In this document: one piece after another, positions 1 to 7,932 of the stretch
Numbering within the stretch: position 1 is the stretch's first letter
Layout of the letters: each line of letters begins with the position of its first letter
Assembly (NCBI RefSeq): GCF_038630985.1
Contig: NZ_CP152049.1
Span: forward strand, 4,669,501-4,733,500
DNA: 64,000 nucleotides
Direction of reading: 5' to 3'
From: Paenibacillus sp. FSL H8-0548
GTDB lineage: Bacteria; Bacillota; Bacilli; Paenibacillales; Paenibacillaceae
The notes under the pieces: model-generated
The model's input: only the letters and a program-made list of their open reading frames with translations
Told to the model about the DNA's origin: nothing
Databases searched by the model: none
Position numbers and translations under genes: made by a program

Positions 1-935
1 CAAATAGCGATCAAGATGGACAATATAATAGATATGGCTCCGACAATAAGTCCAAAATGCATCGTAGACTGTGCGCTTTTGTTAATAAAACTTGTCGGTA
101 TTATGGTCACCAGCTTTAAGCCCACTGGATCGATCGTATTATAGAAGACATATTCCATTGGTGTTTTGAAATAGCCTTGTCCATCCTCCATCTGCTGCAC
201 TCGCGACATTATTTCCTGAGAGGGCTCTTCCCCAAAGGGCTGGTACATAATGCTTCCGTCTTCACCAGCGATCAATACTTTATGCTCCTCGCCTCTGCCA
301 ATTAAATCAAGCGTTTGATCAAGCATCGACCACTGAATATTCAAGGAAATGCCGCCGAGCTTCTCCCGGTTTTCAAACCGATTAATGCTGCGAATAAGCT
401 GGAATTGTCCATTTTCCACGTTGGACTGGATAACAAAATCCTTCTGCTGCTCAAATAGCTTATCATAGGGTGCTGGTACTCTTTGCGGAGTTTCGAGATC
501 ATATTGCGAAGAACTTATCGTAAATAATTTGTTCGGCTCGCTTAAATAAAGCTCTGCACCGATAACCTGATTGCCTGCGGAATAAAATAAATTACTAAGC
601 GTGTCCAAAACATTTTTTTGCGCCGCGAATTGATTATAGATGGTCGATCCTTCTACACTGAGCAGGTAATCATTGATATGCGGGCTGATTAACACGGTGT
701 AAATCAAATTGTTTAATAGAGTGAATTGATCTTCCAAATAAACGCCTGTCCATTTCATATTGGAGAGGTTGGTACCGATCACTTCCGCCTCCATCGATTT
801 GCGATTATTCTCAGCTGCAAGCAACGTTACTGCGACGATCGGCATGACGGATAATATAATCATCGTAAAAATCAATTTATTGCGAATGCTACGCCGAAAA
901 GGATCGATCAGTTTACGTATAAGCTTGGCCAACAT
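1..935 (-). CDS. YesM-type sensor histidine kinase, N-terminal part (cut by window edge)
   Basis: The first 311 residues are present. The kinase part lies beyond base 1. A short basic N-terminus is followed by a hydrophobic segment at about residues 20-40, a long extracytoplasmic region resembling dCache sensors of YesM kinases, and a second hydrophobic stretch just before the window edge. The start ATG at 935 has GGGAGGTG about 10 bases upstream. In Paenibacillus such kinases pair with YesN-type AraC response regulators and control glycan transporters. The partner is not visible here. A cre-like site lies about 140 bases upstream. The histidine kinase assignment is inferred from the sensor architecture, because the catalytic domains are not in the window. 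Confidence 0.75.
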   Translation of the reverse strand, partial: MLAKLIRKLIDPFRRSIRNKLIFTMIILSVMPIVAVTLLAAENNRKSMEAEVIGTNLSNMKWTGVYLEDQFTLLNNLIYTVLISPHINDYLLSVEGSTIYNQFAAQKNVLDTLSNLFYSAGNQVIGAELYLSEPNKLFTISSSQYDLETPQRVPAPYDKLFEQQKDFVIQSNVENGQFQLIRSINRFENREKLGGISLNIQWSMLDQTLDLIGRGEEHKVLIAGEDGSIMYQPFGEEPSQEIMSRVQQMEDGQGYFKTPMEYVFYNTIDPVGLKLVTIIPTSFINKSAQSTMHFGLIVGAISIILSILIAI

Positions 936-991
936 AGCTGCTGTGCACCTCCCTTTTCTCTTTCTACTTATAGCATAACCGAGTCGGGCGC

Positions 992-1027
992 AAAAAAACT
1001 AACGCCCCTAATAAAGCTGGCGTTAGT
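992..1027 (-). terminator. Terminator-like hairpin upstream of the sensor kinase
   Basis: Arms ACTAACGCC (998-1006) and GGCGTTAGT (1019-1027) pair perfectly. On the minus strand they are followed by seven T residues (992-998). It sits between the cre-like site and the kinase start, so it could end a leader transcript or insulate the kinase gene. Confidence 0.6.
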
Positions 1028-1075
1028 CGCTATGCTGCGGTTTCCATTCGATTCCTTACTGCAATCATATTTTTT

Positions 1076-1089
1076 TGTAAACGCTTTAA
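1076..1089. promoter_or_regulatory. Candidate catabolite-responsive element (CcpA site)
   Basis: TGTAAACGCTTTAA matches the Bacillus cre consensus TGWAANCGNTNNCA except near its last bases. It lies upstream of the minus-strand sensor kinase, which suggests catabolite control. CcpA binding is inferred. Confidence 0.45.
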
Positions 1090-1159
1090 TCATTATATCC
1101 TGACCATGTATAGGTATTATTGGATAATATTAAACGTTTTTATTGGACTATTTTAAACC

Positions 1160-1252
1160 ACCTGCAAAGGCGAACACTTCGTTTCTCCGGAATAAAACGC
1201 GCAGCACCGCCAAAGGACGGCGACAGCCATTTCACCTCGGTTCAACTTGTAT
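1160..1252. repeat. Fragments of dispersed intergenic repeats
   Basis: Bases 1162-1188 repeat, in inverted orientation, the sequence at about 27412-27437 (shared core TGCAAAGGCGAACACTTCG). Bases 1204-1236 are an inverted copy of the GGTGAA..GGCTGTCGCCG repeat found at 12612 and 13233. The segment ends in GTTCAACTTGTAT, also present at 27546. No convincing gene occupies 936-1735. The plus-strand reading frame here is built from these repeats. Confidence 0.65.
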
Positions 1253-1500
1253 CGTTTAAGGAGAAGCAGCTTAGACTGCACTTATTACAACAGAAACCTC
1301 ACATGAGAGCGGTTTCTGCTGGCTACATTGTAGTTTTGCAGGAGAATGAGCTCCAAACCAACGAATATCGCCCTAGAATAGGCATTCTATTGCACAAACT
1401 GCAATGTACGTATCGAGTCAAGCAAGTAACGTCAATTACGTTGCACAAACTGCAGCGTAGCCTCGTCCCATAGCGCTATTCCCTAAACGAACTAACCCAA

Positions 1501-1677
1501 CTATATCAGTTGAACCAAAGATATTGGCGGTGTCCTAGACTGCTTCTCCCTTAAGATATAAATATAACGCTTGATAACGTTCATATCTGCTTATTCGAAT
1601 TATTTGCTTTCTTATTCGACATGTAGGTCTTTATTTCCTTACCATAGGTTTCTAAAACTTTAGTTCAACCTATATAG
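1501..1677. repeat. MITE-like segment with 20-bp terminal inverted repeats
   Basis: The left end CTATATCAGTTGAACCAAAG and right end CTTTAGTTCAACCTATATAG are imperfect inverted repeats 177 bases apart end to end. Similar termini (AGTTGAAC / GTTCAACT) bound the element at 27369-27560. No coding content is visible inside. Confidence 0.5.
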
Positions 1678-1690
1678 AAATTATATAGAA

Positions 1691-1733
1691 AAAAATCGGC
1701 CTAGACATTTGTTCAATGTCTAGGCCGATTTTT
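1691..1733. terminator. Bidirectional rho-independent terminator
   Basis: A perfect 19-bp stem (1691-1709 with 1715-1733; core ATCGGCCTAGACATT) around a five-base loop, with A-run and T-run on both sides. It lies directly beyond the stop codon of the minus-strand isomerase gene. Confidence 0.9.
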
Positions 1734-1735
1734 TT

Positions 1736-2590
1736 CTAAAAGCTTGATTTTTCCCATAGCTGCTGTACGAGCCCCTTCAAATAAAGCGACTGACTCCAGC
1801 GGTTACTAATCTCTACTTGTCTGGAAGCAGCCTCATCGACAGTTATTGCATAAGGGGCTGGTCCAAGCTCTATGACCACGGGGAAATTTCTATTCTCTGC
1901 CTTGGATGCCATTCGCCAATGTCTCATCGCGCTTTCCCACCATCCCGCAAAATGAGGCAGCATCGGATGATTGCCCTCAGGCCCCGCATCAATCTGAATC
2001 TGCTCCCCATTTGATATGCGTGTATGAATACTGGAAGCGTTCGGGAGCAAAGCTTGCAGCAGCTGCTCTGCCTCAGGAGATATGGTATGCAGCTCGCCTG
2101 CAACGACATAATGGGAATAATCGATCGTAAGCCTAAGCTCTGGCAGCGACTGCAAAAATTGCTGCATCCGGATCAAGTCCTGTGTAATCGTCCCGCGATG
2201 TGTCTCTATATAGACCGGAATGCCCGCTTCCCGTGAAAGCGCGTCTATGCCAGAGAGCAGCTCAATTGCGGATTCACCAGTAAGAAACGGCCTCATCACC
2301 TGCGCATTAATATAGCTAACCTTGCCAAACGCCGCAGCTTCCTCCAAAAAGTCAGACATTTCCGTTAGAGAGGCCGGATACGCATTAACGCTAAAGGACA
2401 AGCCGTATTGCTCAAGCAATTCCTTCCATAGCCCGCGCTCCTCTGGTGCAGGCACAAAAGCGTTGATGCCATCGAAGCCGTTCTCTGCAATGAGCCTAAT
2501 CTTCTCACTTGTTTCCTCAGCGTGCCCAGCCGTTCCCTGCAAGCCGTTCATTCCCCACCAAGACATTTCAACCTGTAGCTTACTGTTCAT
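1736..2590 (-). CDS. Sugar phosphate isomerase/epimerase (xylose isomerase-like TIM barrel)
   Basis: A 284-residue single-domain protein of the AP-endonuclease-2/xylose-isomerase-like superfamily. These enzymes isomerise or epimerise sugars, keto-sugars or inositol intermediates using a divalent metal. Candidate metal ligands are the Glu of VYIETHRG, the Asp/His of TIDYSHY, the His of SIHTRIS and the C-terminal Glu of VIELGPAP. The ATG at 2590 is preferred over one nine bases upstream because AAAGGA is correctly spaced from it. It is the last gene of a minus-strand group with the dioxygenase-like gene 12 bases upstream, and it ends at a strong terminator. Substrate unknown. Confidence 0.8.
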   Translation of the reverse strand: MNSKLQVEMSWWGMNGLQGTAGHAEETSEKIRLIAENGFDGINAFVPAPEERGLWKELLEQYGLSFSVNAYPASLTEMSDFLEEAAAFGKVSYINAQVMRPFLTGESAIELLSGIDALSREAGIPVYIETHRGTITQDLIRMQQFLQSLPELRLTIDYSHYVVAGELHTISPEAEQLLQALLPNASSIHTRISNGEQIQIDAGPEGNHPMLPHFAGWWESAMRHWRMASKAENRNFPVVIELGPAPYAITVDEAASRQVEISNRWSQSLYLKGLVQQLWEKSSF

Positions 2591-2602
2591 ATCGCCCATC
2601 CT

Positions 2603-3412
2603 TTAATGCGGATAAGCCATCTCGAAATCAATTCCGCAAGGGCCTCCAGCTGAATTAGCTTCCAAATCAACGATCGTTCCATCCTGCTTGAACAGCGGGC
2701 GGTAATGCATATTAATATGAGTAGCCGACATATTCGCATAGTGACAAATGAAGGCACGGCGGAATTGATCCTTCGTTTTGTTCCTATAGGAGCCGTGAAT
2801 GAGATTCCCGTTAAAAAACAGCACATCTCCCTTATCCATAATGACTGGCTTAGCCTTCTGATCCTTCGGCGGTTTTACATAATGCGTCGTGAAGGATTCA
2901 TTGGAATCAGCCAGCTCTGGACAGCTAAGCTCGAACTCGCTCGTTTTTGGAACGACTAACAAACCGCCATTTTCTTCATTTGCGGCATCGATTGCCGTCC
3001 ATGCTGCGATACAGTTGCCTGGCTCTACCTGCAAATAAAAATTGTCCTGATGCAAGGCTTGGCCTCGCGAGCCCGGCGGCTTGTAATAAAACATGCTTTG
3101 GGCTGCCAGCGCCTCTTCACCATATAAATCGGCTAACACCTCCATTACGGGTTTATGGAGCAAATATTGTTTAGCCGTCTCGTCAAATCGATGTGGATGC
3201 ATCACACGTGGATATCGCTTTAGAGGATCATCTGTGCTTCCATCAAGCACCGGCTCGAACAGGCCAGGAATCACCTGATGACTGATTTCCTCAAACTTAT
3301 CTTCAATGATGCGGACATCCTCCTCAGAAAATAATCCTTTTACAATTAAATAGCCTTCTGTACGAAAATGATTCATTTGCTCTTCGCTTAATACTTTTAT
3401 TGGATTCGTCAT
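2603..3412 (-). CDS. Phytanoyl-CoA dioxygenase (PhyH) family protein
   Basis: 269 residues with the cupin-like fold of Fe(II)/2-oxoglutarate oxygenases. The iron triad is visible as H121-x-D123 (ALHQDNF) and H206 (GNLIHGSY), with R218/R219 as the likely 2-oxoglutarate anchor. An active oxygenase is therefore expected. The ATG at 3412 is chosen because AAGGAG lies nine bases upstream. The frame could be read 16 codons further up but without a good ribosome site. The neighbours are sugar enzymes, so a hydroxylated sugar, polyol or compatible solute is a plausible substrate, but this is inference. It is separated from the aldo/keto reductase gene by a terminator. Confidence 0.8.
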   Translation of the reverse strand: MTNPIKVLSEEQMNHFRTEGYLIVKGLFSEEDVRIIEDKFEEISHQVIPGLFEPVLDGSTDDPLKRYPRVMHPHRFDETAKQYLLHKPVMEVLADLYGEEALAAQSMFYYKPPGSRGQALHQDNFYLQVEPGNCIAAWTAIDAANEENGGLLVVPKTSEFELSCPELADSNESFTTHYVKPPKDQKAKPVIMDKGDVLFFNGNLIHGSYRNKTKDQFRRAFICHYANMSATHINMHYRPLFKQDGTIVDLEANSAGGPCGIDFEMAYPH

Positions 3413-3580
3413 AGCAGGCTGCTCCTTTGCAGAGTTATTCGTTCTTCTTGACATCATCATACGATTTTCACTATGTCTTAGAAAGAATGATTACTGCTGA
3501 AAACTATCGGTATTCTGCTATAATGTATGCCTAATTGCTGCTCAACCTTACTTTGGATAGGATTGCTAACAGCAAAAATA

Positions 3581-3621
3581 GGGCTATCCTACAAGCAGCT
3601 TTAGCTACTTGTGGACAGCCC
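3581..3621 (-). terminator. Terminator after the aldo/keto reductase gene
   Basis: Read on the minus strand, GGGGCTGTCCACAAGTAGC pairs with a mostly complementary right arm ending in ATAGCCC, followed by TATTTTT. It separates the reductase from the PhyH gene, so the PhyH-isomerase pair probably has its own promoter in 3413-3580. Confidence 0.75.
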
Positions 3622-3649
3622 CATATTAATATCGCTAGTAATAAATGAA

Positions 3650-4588
3650 TTAAACCTTTTGCACAGCAAGATCGAGCCAATCCATTTCTTCCTTAGTTAA
3701 CTGAATAAGCGAGCCCGCATCGCAGGAGTGAAGCTCCTCCGCCGATTGTGCTCCAATTAATGCACAGGTTGGAAACGGCTGATTAAGCACGTAGGCTAGT
3801 GCGATTTGGATAGCACTAACGTTTTTCTTCTCTGCAAGCTGCTTCGCGCGCTCCAGCCTTTCCCAGTTGTCATCGCTATAAAACACTCTCACTAAATCGG
3901 CATTGTCGCGAACCTCAGGGGAGAATCTGCCCGTGAAGAACCCTCTCGCCTGCGAGGACCAGGAAAGGAGTGGGAATTGCTGATCCTCATGCCATGCACA
4001 AGTCTCTTCATCAGCAGAAACACAGCCCGCCCAGAACGGCTCATTTGCTTTAGCAAGACTAAGGTTCGGACTATTGAAAGAGAAGCCTACAAGCCCATTA
4101 GCTTCAGCATACTCATTCGCTTCCTTGATCCGCTGCCAAGTCCAGTTCGATACGCCAATCGCTCTAACGCTGCCCGCCCGCACATGCTCATTCAAAATCT
4201 CGATAACCTCTCCTGCTGGAACAGCTGGATCATCCCGGTGCAGCGCATACAGATCGATATAATCGGTTTGCAAGCGTGCAAGACTAACCTCGAGATCTGC
4301 TTGAATCGCTTCCTTGCTCACTCGCGGTCCGTTTTGATCATGATGTGCACCTTTCGTTAAAATAACGATTTGCTCACGATTGCCTCGCTCCTGCATGTAG
4401 CGGCCGATGACCTCCTCGCTCTGCCCGCCGCAATAAATATGTGCCGTATCAATTGAATTGCCGCCGATCGCTAAGAATGCATCGAGATTAGCAGCCGCTT
4501 TTTCAAAGCTATGATGAAAGAAATAATCCGAGCCTTTCATTAAACGCGAAACCGGCTTTGGTGAACCTTGAATTTGAATATATTCCAT
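3650..4588 (-). CDS. Aldo/keto reductase
   Basis: 312 residues, the usual length for a monomeric NAD(P)H-dependent aldo/keto reductase. The catalytic tetrad is present: D47 and Y52 (NSIDTAHIYCGG), K79 (ILTKG) and H117 (YALHRDD). The C-terminal part carries a cofactor-binding region around ALIGAQS. It interconverts a carbonyl group and an alcohol, in a cytosolic sugar or polyol pathway judging by its neighbours. GAGGAGG lies eight bases before the ATG. The gene starts 29 bases after the Gfo/Idh gene stops, so both are probably cotranscribed from the promoter near 5640. Confidence 0.88.
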   Translation of the reverse strand: MEYIQIQGSPKPVSRLMKGSDYFFHHSFEKAAANLDAFLAIGGNSIDTAHIYCGGQSEEVIGRYMQERGNREQIVILTKGAHHDQNGPRVSKEAIQADLEVSLARLQTDYIDLYALHRDDPAVPAGEVIEILNEHVRAGSVRAIGVSNWTWQRIKEANEYAEANGLVGFSFNSPNLSLAKANEPFWAGCVSADEETCAWHEDQQFPLLSWSSQARGFFTGRFSPEVRDNADLVRVFYSDDNWERLERAKQLAEKKNVSAIQIALAYVLNQPFPTCALIGAQSAEELHSCDAGSLIQLTKEEMDWLDLAVQKV

Positions 4589-4617
4589 TGTAGTATCCTC
4601 CTCAAATGATCTTTTTG

Positions 4618-5619
4618 TTATAGCACAATTCTCGTACGTTCATGAGCAGACTGCAGACAAGCATCGACTACCTTCATATTTTTCACCGCATCAGCTCCTC
4701 CGAACTGCAGAGGCGTTTCGCCTTGTATGGCACGCGCCAAATGATCGGCCTGTGCTGTATACGCATTCACATGCGGCACTTCAATTTCGCGGCGTTCTCC
4801 CTTATTGCTTACGAAGAAATTGCCGCTTCCAAGCTCGTTAGTCACAAATGCGGATGGAACCTCAATCACACCCTCGGTGCCCAGCACCTCAAGCGGATTG
4901 CGGAACGCTGCCCACATCCCACAATCAAAGGTAAGCGACACAGCTCCCTCGAACTCCACCAATCCAGATGCCATCATATCAACATGATCATGCTCCGGCG
5001 AAAACAATGCCTGTACAGTCACCGCTTCCGGCTCTTTGCCAAGAAGCAACCTAGCCGCGTTAATCGGATAGCAGCCGACATCATAAATCGAGCCGCCGCC
5101 CCACTCCTTGCGGTATCTAACATTTTCTTTATGCCCAGCATTATTGAATGTGAATGCGCTGCGAATGCCGCGAACCTCACCTATTTCTCCTGAATCAATC
5201 AACTTCTTAATCAAGTCATATCTAGGATGATAGCGATACATAAACGCTTCGGATAACAGAACGCCTGCTTTCGCAGCAGCCTCCTCCATCTCAGCCGCCT
5301 CGCTCGCCGTCAAAGCCAGAGGCTTCTCGCATAAAATATGCTTGCCTGCCTCAGCTGCCCGAATCGCCCATTCCCTATGCAGATGGTTTGGAAGCGGAAT
5401 GTATACGACATCAATAGAAGAATCCGCCAGCAGCTCTTCATAGCTGCCATAAGCGACTGGAATATCGAGCTCTTCTGCTGTCTTCTTCGCATTGTCAACA
5501 TTGCGGCTTGCAATCGCCGCCACCTCGTTCAATTCAGAAAGATGAAGGCCGGGGATCATTGCCCGTTTGGCAATTCCTGCACAGCCCATAATGCCCCATT
5601 TCAGCTTTGACTTCGTCAT
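4618..5619 (-). CDS. Gfo/Idh/MocA family oxidoreductase
   Basis: 333 residues. The N-terminal Rossmann domain has the dinucleotide motif GCAGIAKRA near residue 12 and the family signature CEKPLAL with E98-K99-P100. A C-terminal alpha/beta domain follows. Family members oxidise or reduce sugars and inositols with NAD(P). The gene is first in the minus-strand group and diverges from an AraC regulator across 217 bases, which suggests that regulator controls it. Substrate not determinable from sequence alone. Confidence 0.88.
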   Translation of the reverse strand: MTKSKLKWGIMGCAGIAKRAMIPGLHLSELNEVAAIASRNVDNAKKTAEELDIPVAYGSYEELLADSSIDVVYIPLPNHLHREWAIRAAEAGKHILCEKPLALTASEAAEMEEAAAKAGVLLSEAFMYRYHPRYDLIKKLIDSGEIGEVRGIRSAFTFNNAGHKENVRYRKEWGGGSIYDVGCYPINAARLLLGKEPEAVTVQALFSPEHDHVDMMASGLVEFEGAVSLTFDCGMWAAFRNPLEVLGTEGVIEVPSAFVTNELGSGNFFVSNKGERREIEVPHVNAYTAQADHLARAIQGETPLQFGGADAVKNMKVVDACLQSAHERTRIVL

Positions 5620-5836
5620 AACATCGTCACTCCAACCTGTTTTTATTATTATATTGTGATAAGAAAAAAGATAGAGCTATCTCAAACGCACTTCATCCCT
5701 GCTGATCACATATGCTCATGCAAGTAGATAACATAGGAATTAACGTTTCTATTTATAGTTTAAGGTAGATGACTTGAAAATAAAATGATATTATTTTGTC
5801 ATACGTTAAAACAATATTGTCATCGAGGTGAATGAA

Positions 5837-6673
5837 ATGCAGCGACAAAGCCATCTGCTCACATTGCCGCAAAATCCGTTCTTTATTTTCCCCGAATCGG
5901 TCGGAAATTACTGGGATCAGCCCGATCATCACACCTTGCGGCTTGCAGATTCATTAAATAACTTCAACATTCATTTTGTTGTGTCCGGCAAAGGGTATGT
6001 AGAATGGGACGGCGTCGTCCATACGCTTGAAGCAGGAGAAGCTGTGCTGTATTTCCCCTTGCAGCGTCAGCATTACTATAGCAGCGAGGATGATCCGTGG
6101 GATATTCGTTGGGTTCATTTTTATGGCACGGGGCTTCAGGATTATATGATTGAAAGAGGCTTTCACAAAAGTCAGCTGTGGACGATTCGCCAGCCAGCCG
6201 CTTGGGAGCAAGTGCATGAAGAGCTGCTTGTTGAAGCAGAGAGCTATCGTATGCTGCATCCAACAAAGCTTGCCTCACTGACGTTCGCCATACTTGCTGT
6301 GTTTGTCGAGCAAGCCGTACCCATATCAGGAAGTAAGGCCAGCAATGCCGGCAACCGTATTTTAGAGCTGCTTCCGCTCTTGCAGCAGGAGGCCGCGCAG
6401 CCATTCATTCTTGAGTACTGGGCTGAGCAAGCCGGCGTCAGCCCCCATTATTTTTGCAAGCTGTTTCGCAGTGTTATGGAGATGACACCTATGGATTTTA
6501 TTACACGCACCCGTCTGCAAATGGCCAAGCAATGGCTGCTTGAGCGCAAAGAGGTTAATATCGGGCAAATTGCCAGCGATGCAGGGTACCCAAGCGTTAG
6601 CTATTTCAACAAACGATTCATGGAGCATGAGGGCATGACACCAACCGTATATCGCAAGCTATACGGCATATAG
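5837..6673 (+). CDS. AraC family transcriptional regulator, sugar-sensing cupin type
   Basis: 278 residues: an N-terminal cupin-like ligand-binding domain (about 1-150, including GEAVLYFPLQRQHYY) and a C-terminal AraC DNA-binding domain with two helix-turn-helix motifs (about 175-275; second motif NIGQIASDAGYPSVSYFNKRF). The ATG at 5837 is preferred over an in-frame GTG nine bases upstream, because the GTG is part of the ribosome site GAGGTG. It is divergent from the Gfo/Idh gene and probably activates the 2.6-5.6 kb catabolic cluster in response to a sugar. Confidence 0.88.
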   Translation: MQRQSHLLTLPQNPFFIFPESVGNYWDQPDHHTLRLADSLNNFNIHFVVSGKGYVEWDGVVHTLEAGEAVLYFPLQRQHYYSSEDDPWDIRWVHFYGTGLQDYMIERGFHKSQLWTIRQPAAWEQVHEELLVEAESYRMLHPTKLASLTFAILAVFVEQAVPISGSKASNAGNRILELLPLLQQEAAQPFILEYWAEQAGVSPHYFCKLFRSVMEMTPMDFITRTRLQMAKQWLLERKEVNIGQIASDAGYPSVSYFNKRFMEHEGMTPTVYRKLYGI

Positions 6674-6680
6674 GGCATCT

Positions 6681-6730
6681 GACTCATTTGGACAAATCAA
6701 AATAAGCTGCTTTAATTTGTCCATTGAGTC
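6681..6730. repeat. Long imperfect palindrome after the AraC gene
   Basis: Arms 6681-6697 (GACTCATTTGGACAAAT) and 6714-6730 (ATTTGTCCATTGAGTC) pair almost fully around a 16-base loop. No T-run follows, so it may be a transcript-stabilising hairpin or a weak terminator. Confidence 0.5.
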
Positions 6731-6761
6731 GCGACTTAAAATCCATTACGATAGAATAAAT

Positions 6762-6781
6762 TGATAATGATTCTCATTATC
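6762..6781. promoter_or_regulatory. Fur box
   Basis: TGATAATGATTCTCATTATC is a near-perfect palindrome and differs from the classical Fur box at two central positions. It lies 33 bases before the siderophore-binding lipoprotein start, so iron repression of that gene is expected. Confidence 0.85.
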
Positions 6782-6813
6782 TAAATCATACTATTTATCG
6801 GAGGAGAACCATC

Positions 6814-7812
6814 ATGTATCAAGCTACAAAACCAGCTGCTCTTTTGGCTACATTCGCATTAATCGGGGGATTATTGCTAGGCTGCGGCAGCAACGCAGAT
6901 AAGAACAGCAACGCAGTTAGTTCCAACGCTGCTGCAACAGAAGCACCTGCACCAACTGCTACCGCACAGGCCGAAGAAACTAGCCGCGTCTTCACCGACT
7001 GGACGAATCATAACGTCGAAGTACCCGTTAATCCACAGCGTATTATTTTTCATGGTGAAACAACGGGAGATTTGCTCGCCCTTGGCGTCAAGCCCATTGG
7101 GATCATAAAAAGTCAGACTTCTGGAACTGTGCTCGAACAGCAGCTAGCCGATGTGGAGGATGTTGGCTTCCCGCTTAGTGTCGAGAAATCGCTAACGCTT
7201 CAGCCTGATCTTATTATTTTCGGCAATGCAGATGAGCAGCAATACGAAACCATATCCAAAGTAGCTCCAACGGTAACCTTCAACACCTTCGCTAGCATTT
7301 CCGAGAGAATGCGTACACTTGGCGACTTGTTAAACAAAAAACAAGAAGCTGAGGACTGGTTGGCCGCTCACGCAGCTAATACAGCCGCCATGTGGAAAAA
7401 TCTGAATGAAAACGGTATAGCTGAGGGCGAAACTGCTTCTGTTTTCACCATGTACCCGGGCAATCGCCTATTCATTATGGCTGGTGCTGGTCTACCACAG
7501 TTCTTATATGAGGAAGGCGGATTTAAGCCTACCAAAATCATTCAAGATATTATTGATCAAGAAATCGGCTTTGTTGAAATCTCCGCAGAGCTATTGCCTG
7601 AATATGCCGCTGATCGTATTTTCATCCTTAACCCTGTTGATCCAGCTGCCGTTCAGTCAAGCAATGATTTAATGAAGAGCGAAATATGGCTTAAGCTCCC
7701 TGCTGTTCAGAAGGGTCAGGTGTACAATATTGACATCTTGAAGGCATCCAGCGACGCTACGAGTAGAGAATGGCTTGTTGATGAGCTGCCAAAAATACTT
7801 TTGAATAAATAA
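6814..7812 (+). CDS. Iron-siderophore ABC transporter substrate-binding lipoprotein (FeuA/FhuD type)
   Basis: 332 residues. A signal peptide ends in lipobox LLLGC with C24 as the lipid anchor. A low-complexity Ala/Thr/Pro linker and a class III periplasmic-binding domain follow (PDLIIFGNADE, IAPTVTF-like segments). It should capture a ferric siderophore at the outer membrane face and hand it to a FecCD permease. GGAGGAG precedes the ATG and a Fur box lies upstream. No permease gene is adjacent. The next gene encodes an AraC regulator whose C-terminal half is clearly homologous to this protein, so both probably recognise the same siderophore. Confidence 0.9.
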   Translation: MYQATKPAALLATFALIGGLLLGCGSNADKNSNAVSSNAAATEAPAPTATAQAEETSRVFTDWTNHNVEVPVNPQRIIFHGETTGDLLALGVKPIGIIKSQTSGTVLEQQLADVEDVGFPLSVEKSLTLQPDLIIFGNADEQQYETISKVAPTVTFNTFASISERMRTLGDLLNKKQEAEDWLAAHAANTAAMWKNLNENGIAEGETASVFTMYPGNRLFIMAGAGLPQFLYEEGGFKPTKIIQDIIDQEIGFVEISAELLPEYAADRIFILNPVDPAAVQSSNDLMKSEIWLKLPAVQKGQVYNIDILKASSDATSREWLVDELPKILLNK

Positions 7813-7835
7813 AACTTTCCTATATGTCGATAATT

Positions 7836-7878
7836 AAGAAGAAGCTCTTCAACTAAGGTTGAAAAGCTTCTTCTTTTT
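7836..7878 (+). terminator. Terminator after the siderophore-binding lipoprotein
   Basis: AAGAAGAAGCTCTTCAAC pairs imperfectly with GTTGAAAAGCTTCTTCTT, followed by TTTT. It lies 23 bases after the stop codon. Confidence 0.8.
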
Positions 7879-7896
7879 GACTATAATGAATTCAAA

Positions 7897-7911
7897 TGAT
7901 AATAATTCTCA
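7897..7911. promoter_or_regulatory. Fur-box-like site
   Basis: TGATAATAATTCTCA matches the 7-1-7 Fur consensus with one mismatch. It lies about 20 bases before the AraC-binding-protein fusion gene, so the regulator itself is likely iron-repressed. Confidence 0.7.
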
Positions 7912-7932
7912 ATAGCGAAATGAGGCTTGGCC

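Noticed and set aside
1120..1473. Plus-strand 117-residue reading frame in the first large gap
   Set aside because: It is assembled from dispersed repeats shared with 12.6 and 27.4 kb, has no ribosome binding site and no family features.
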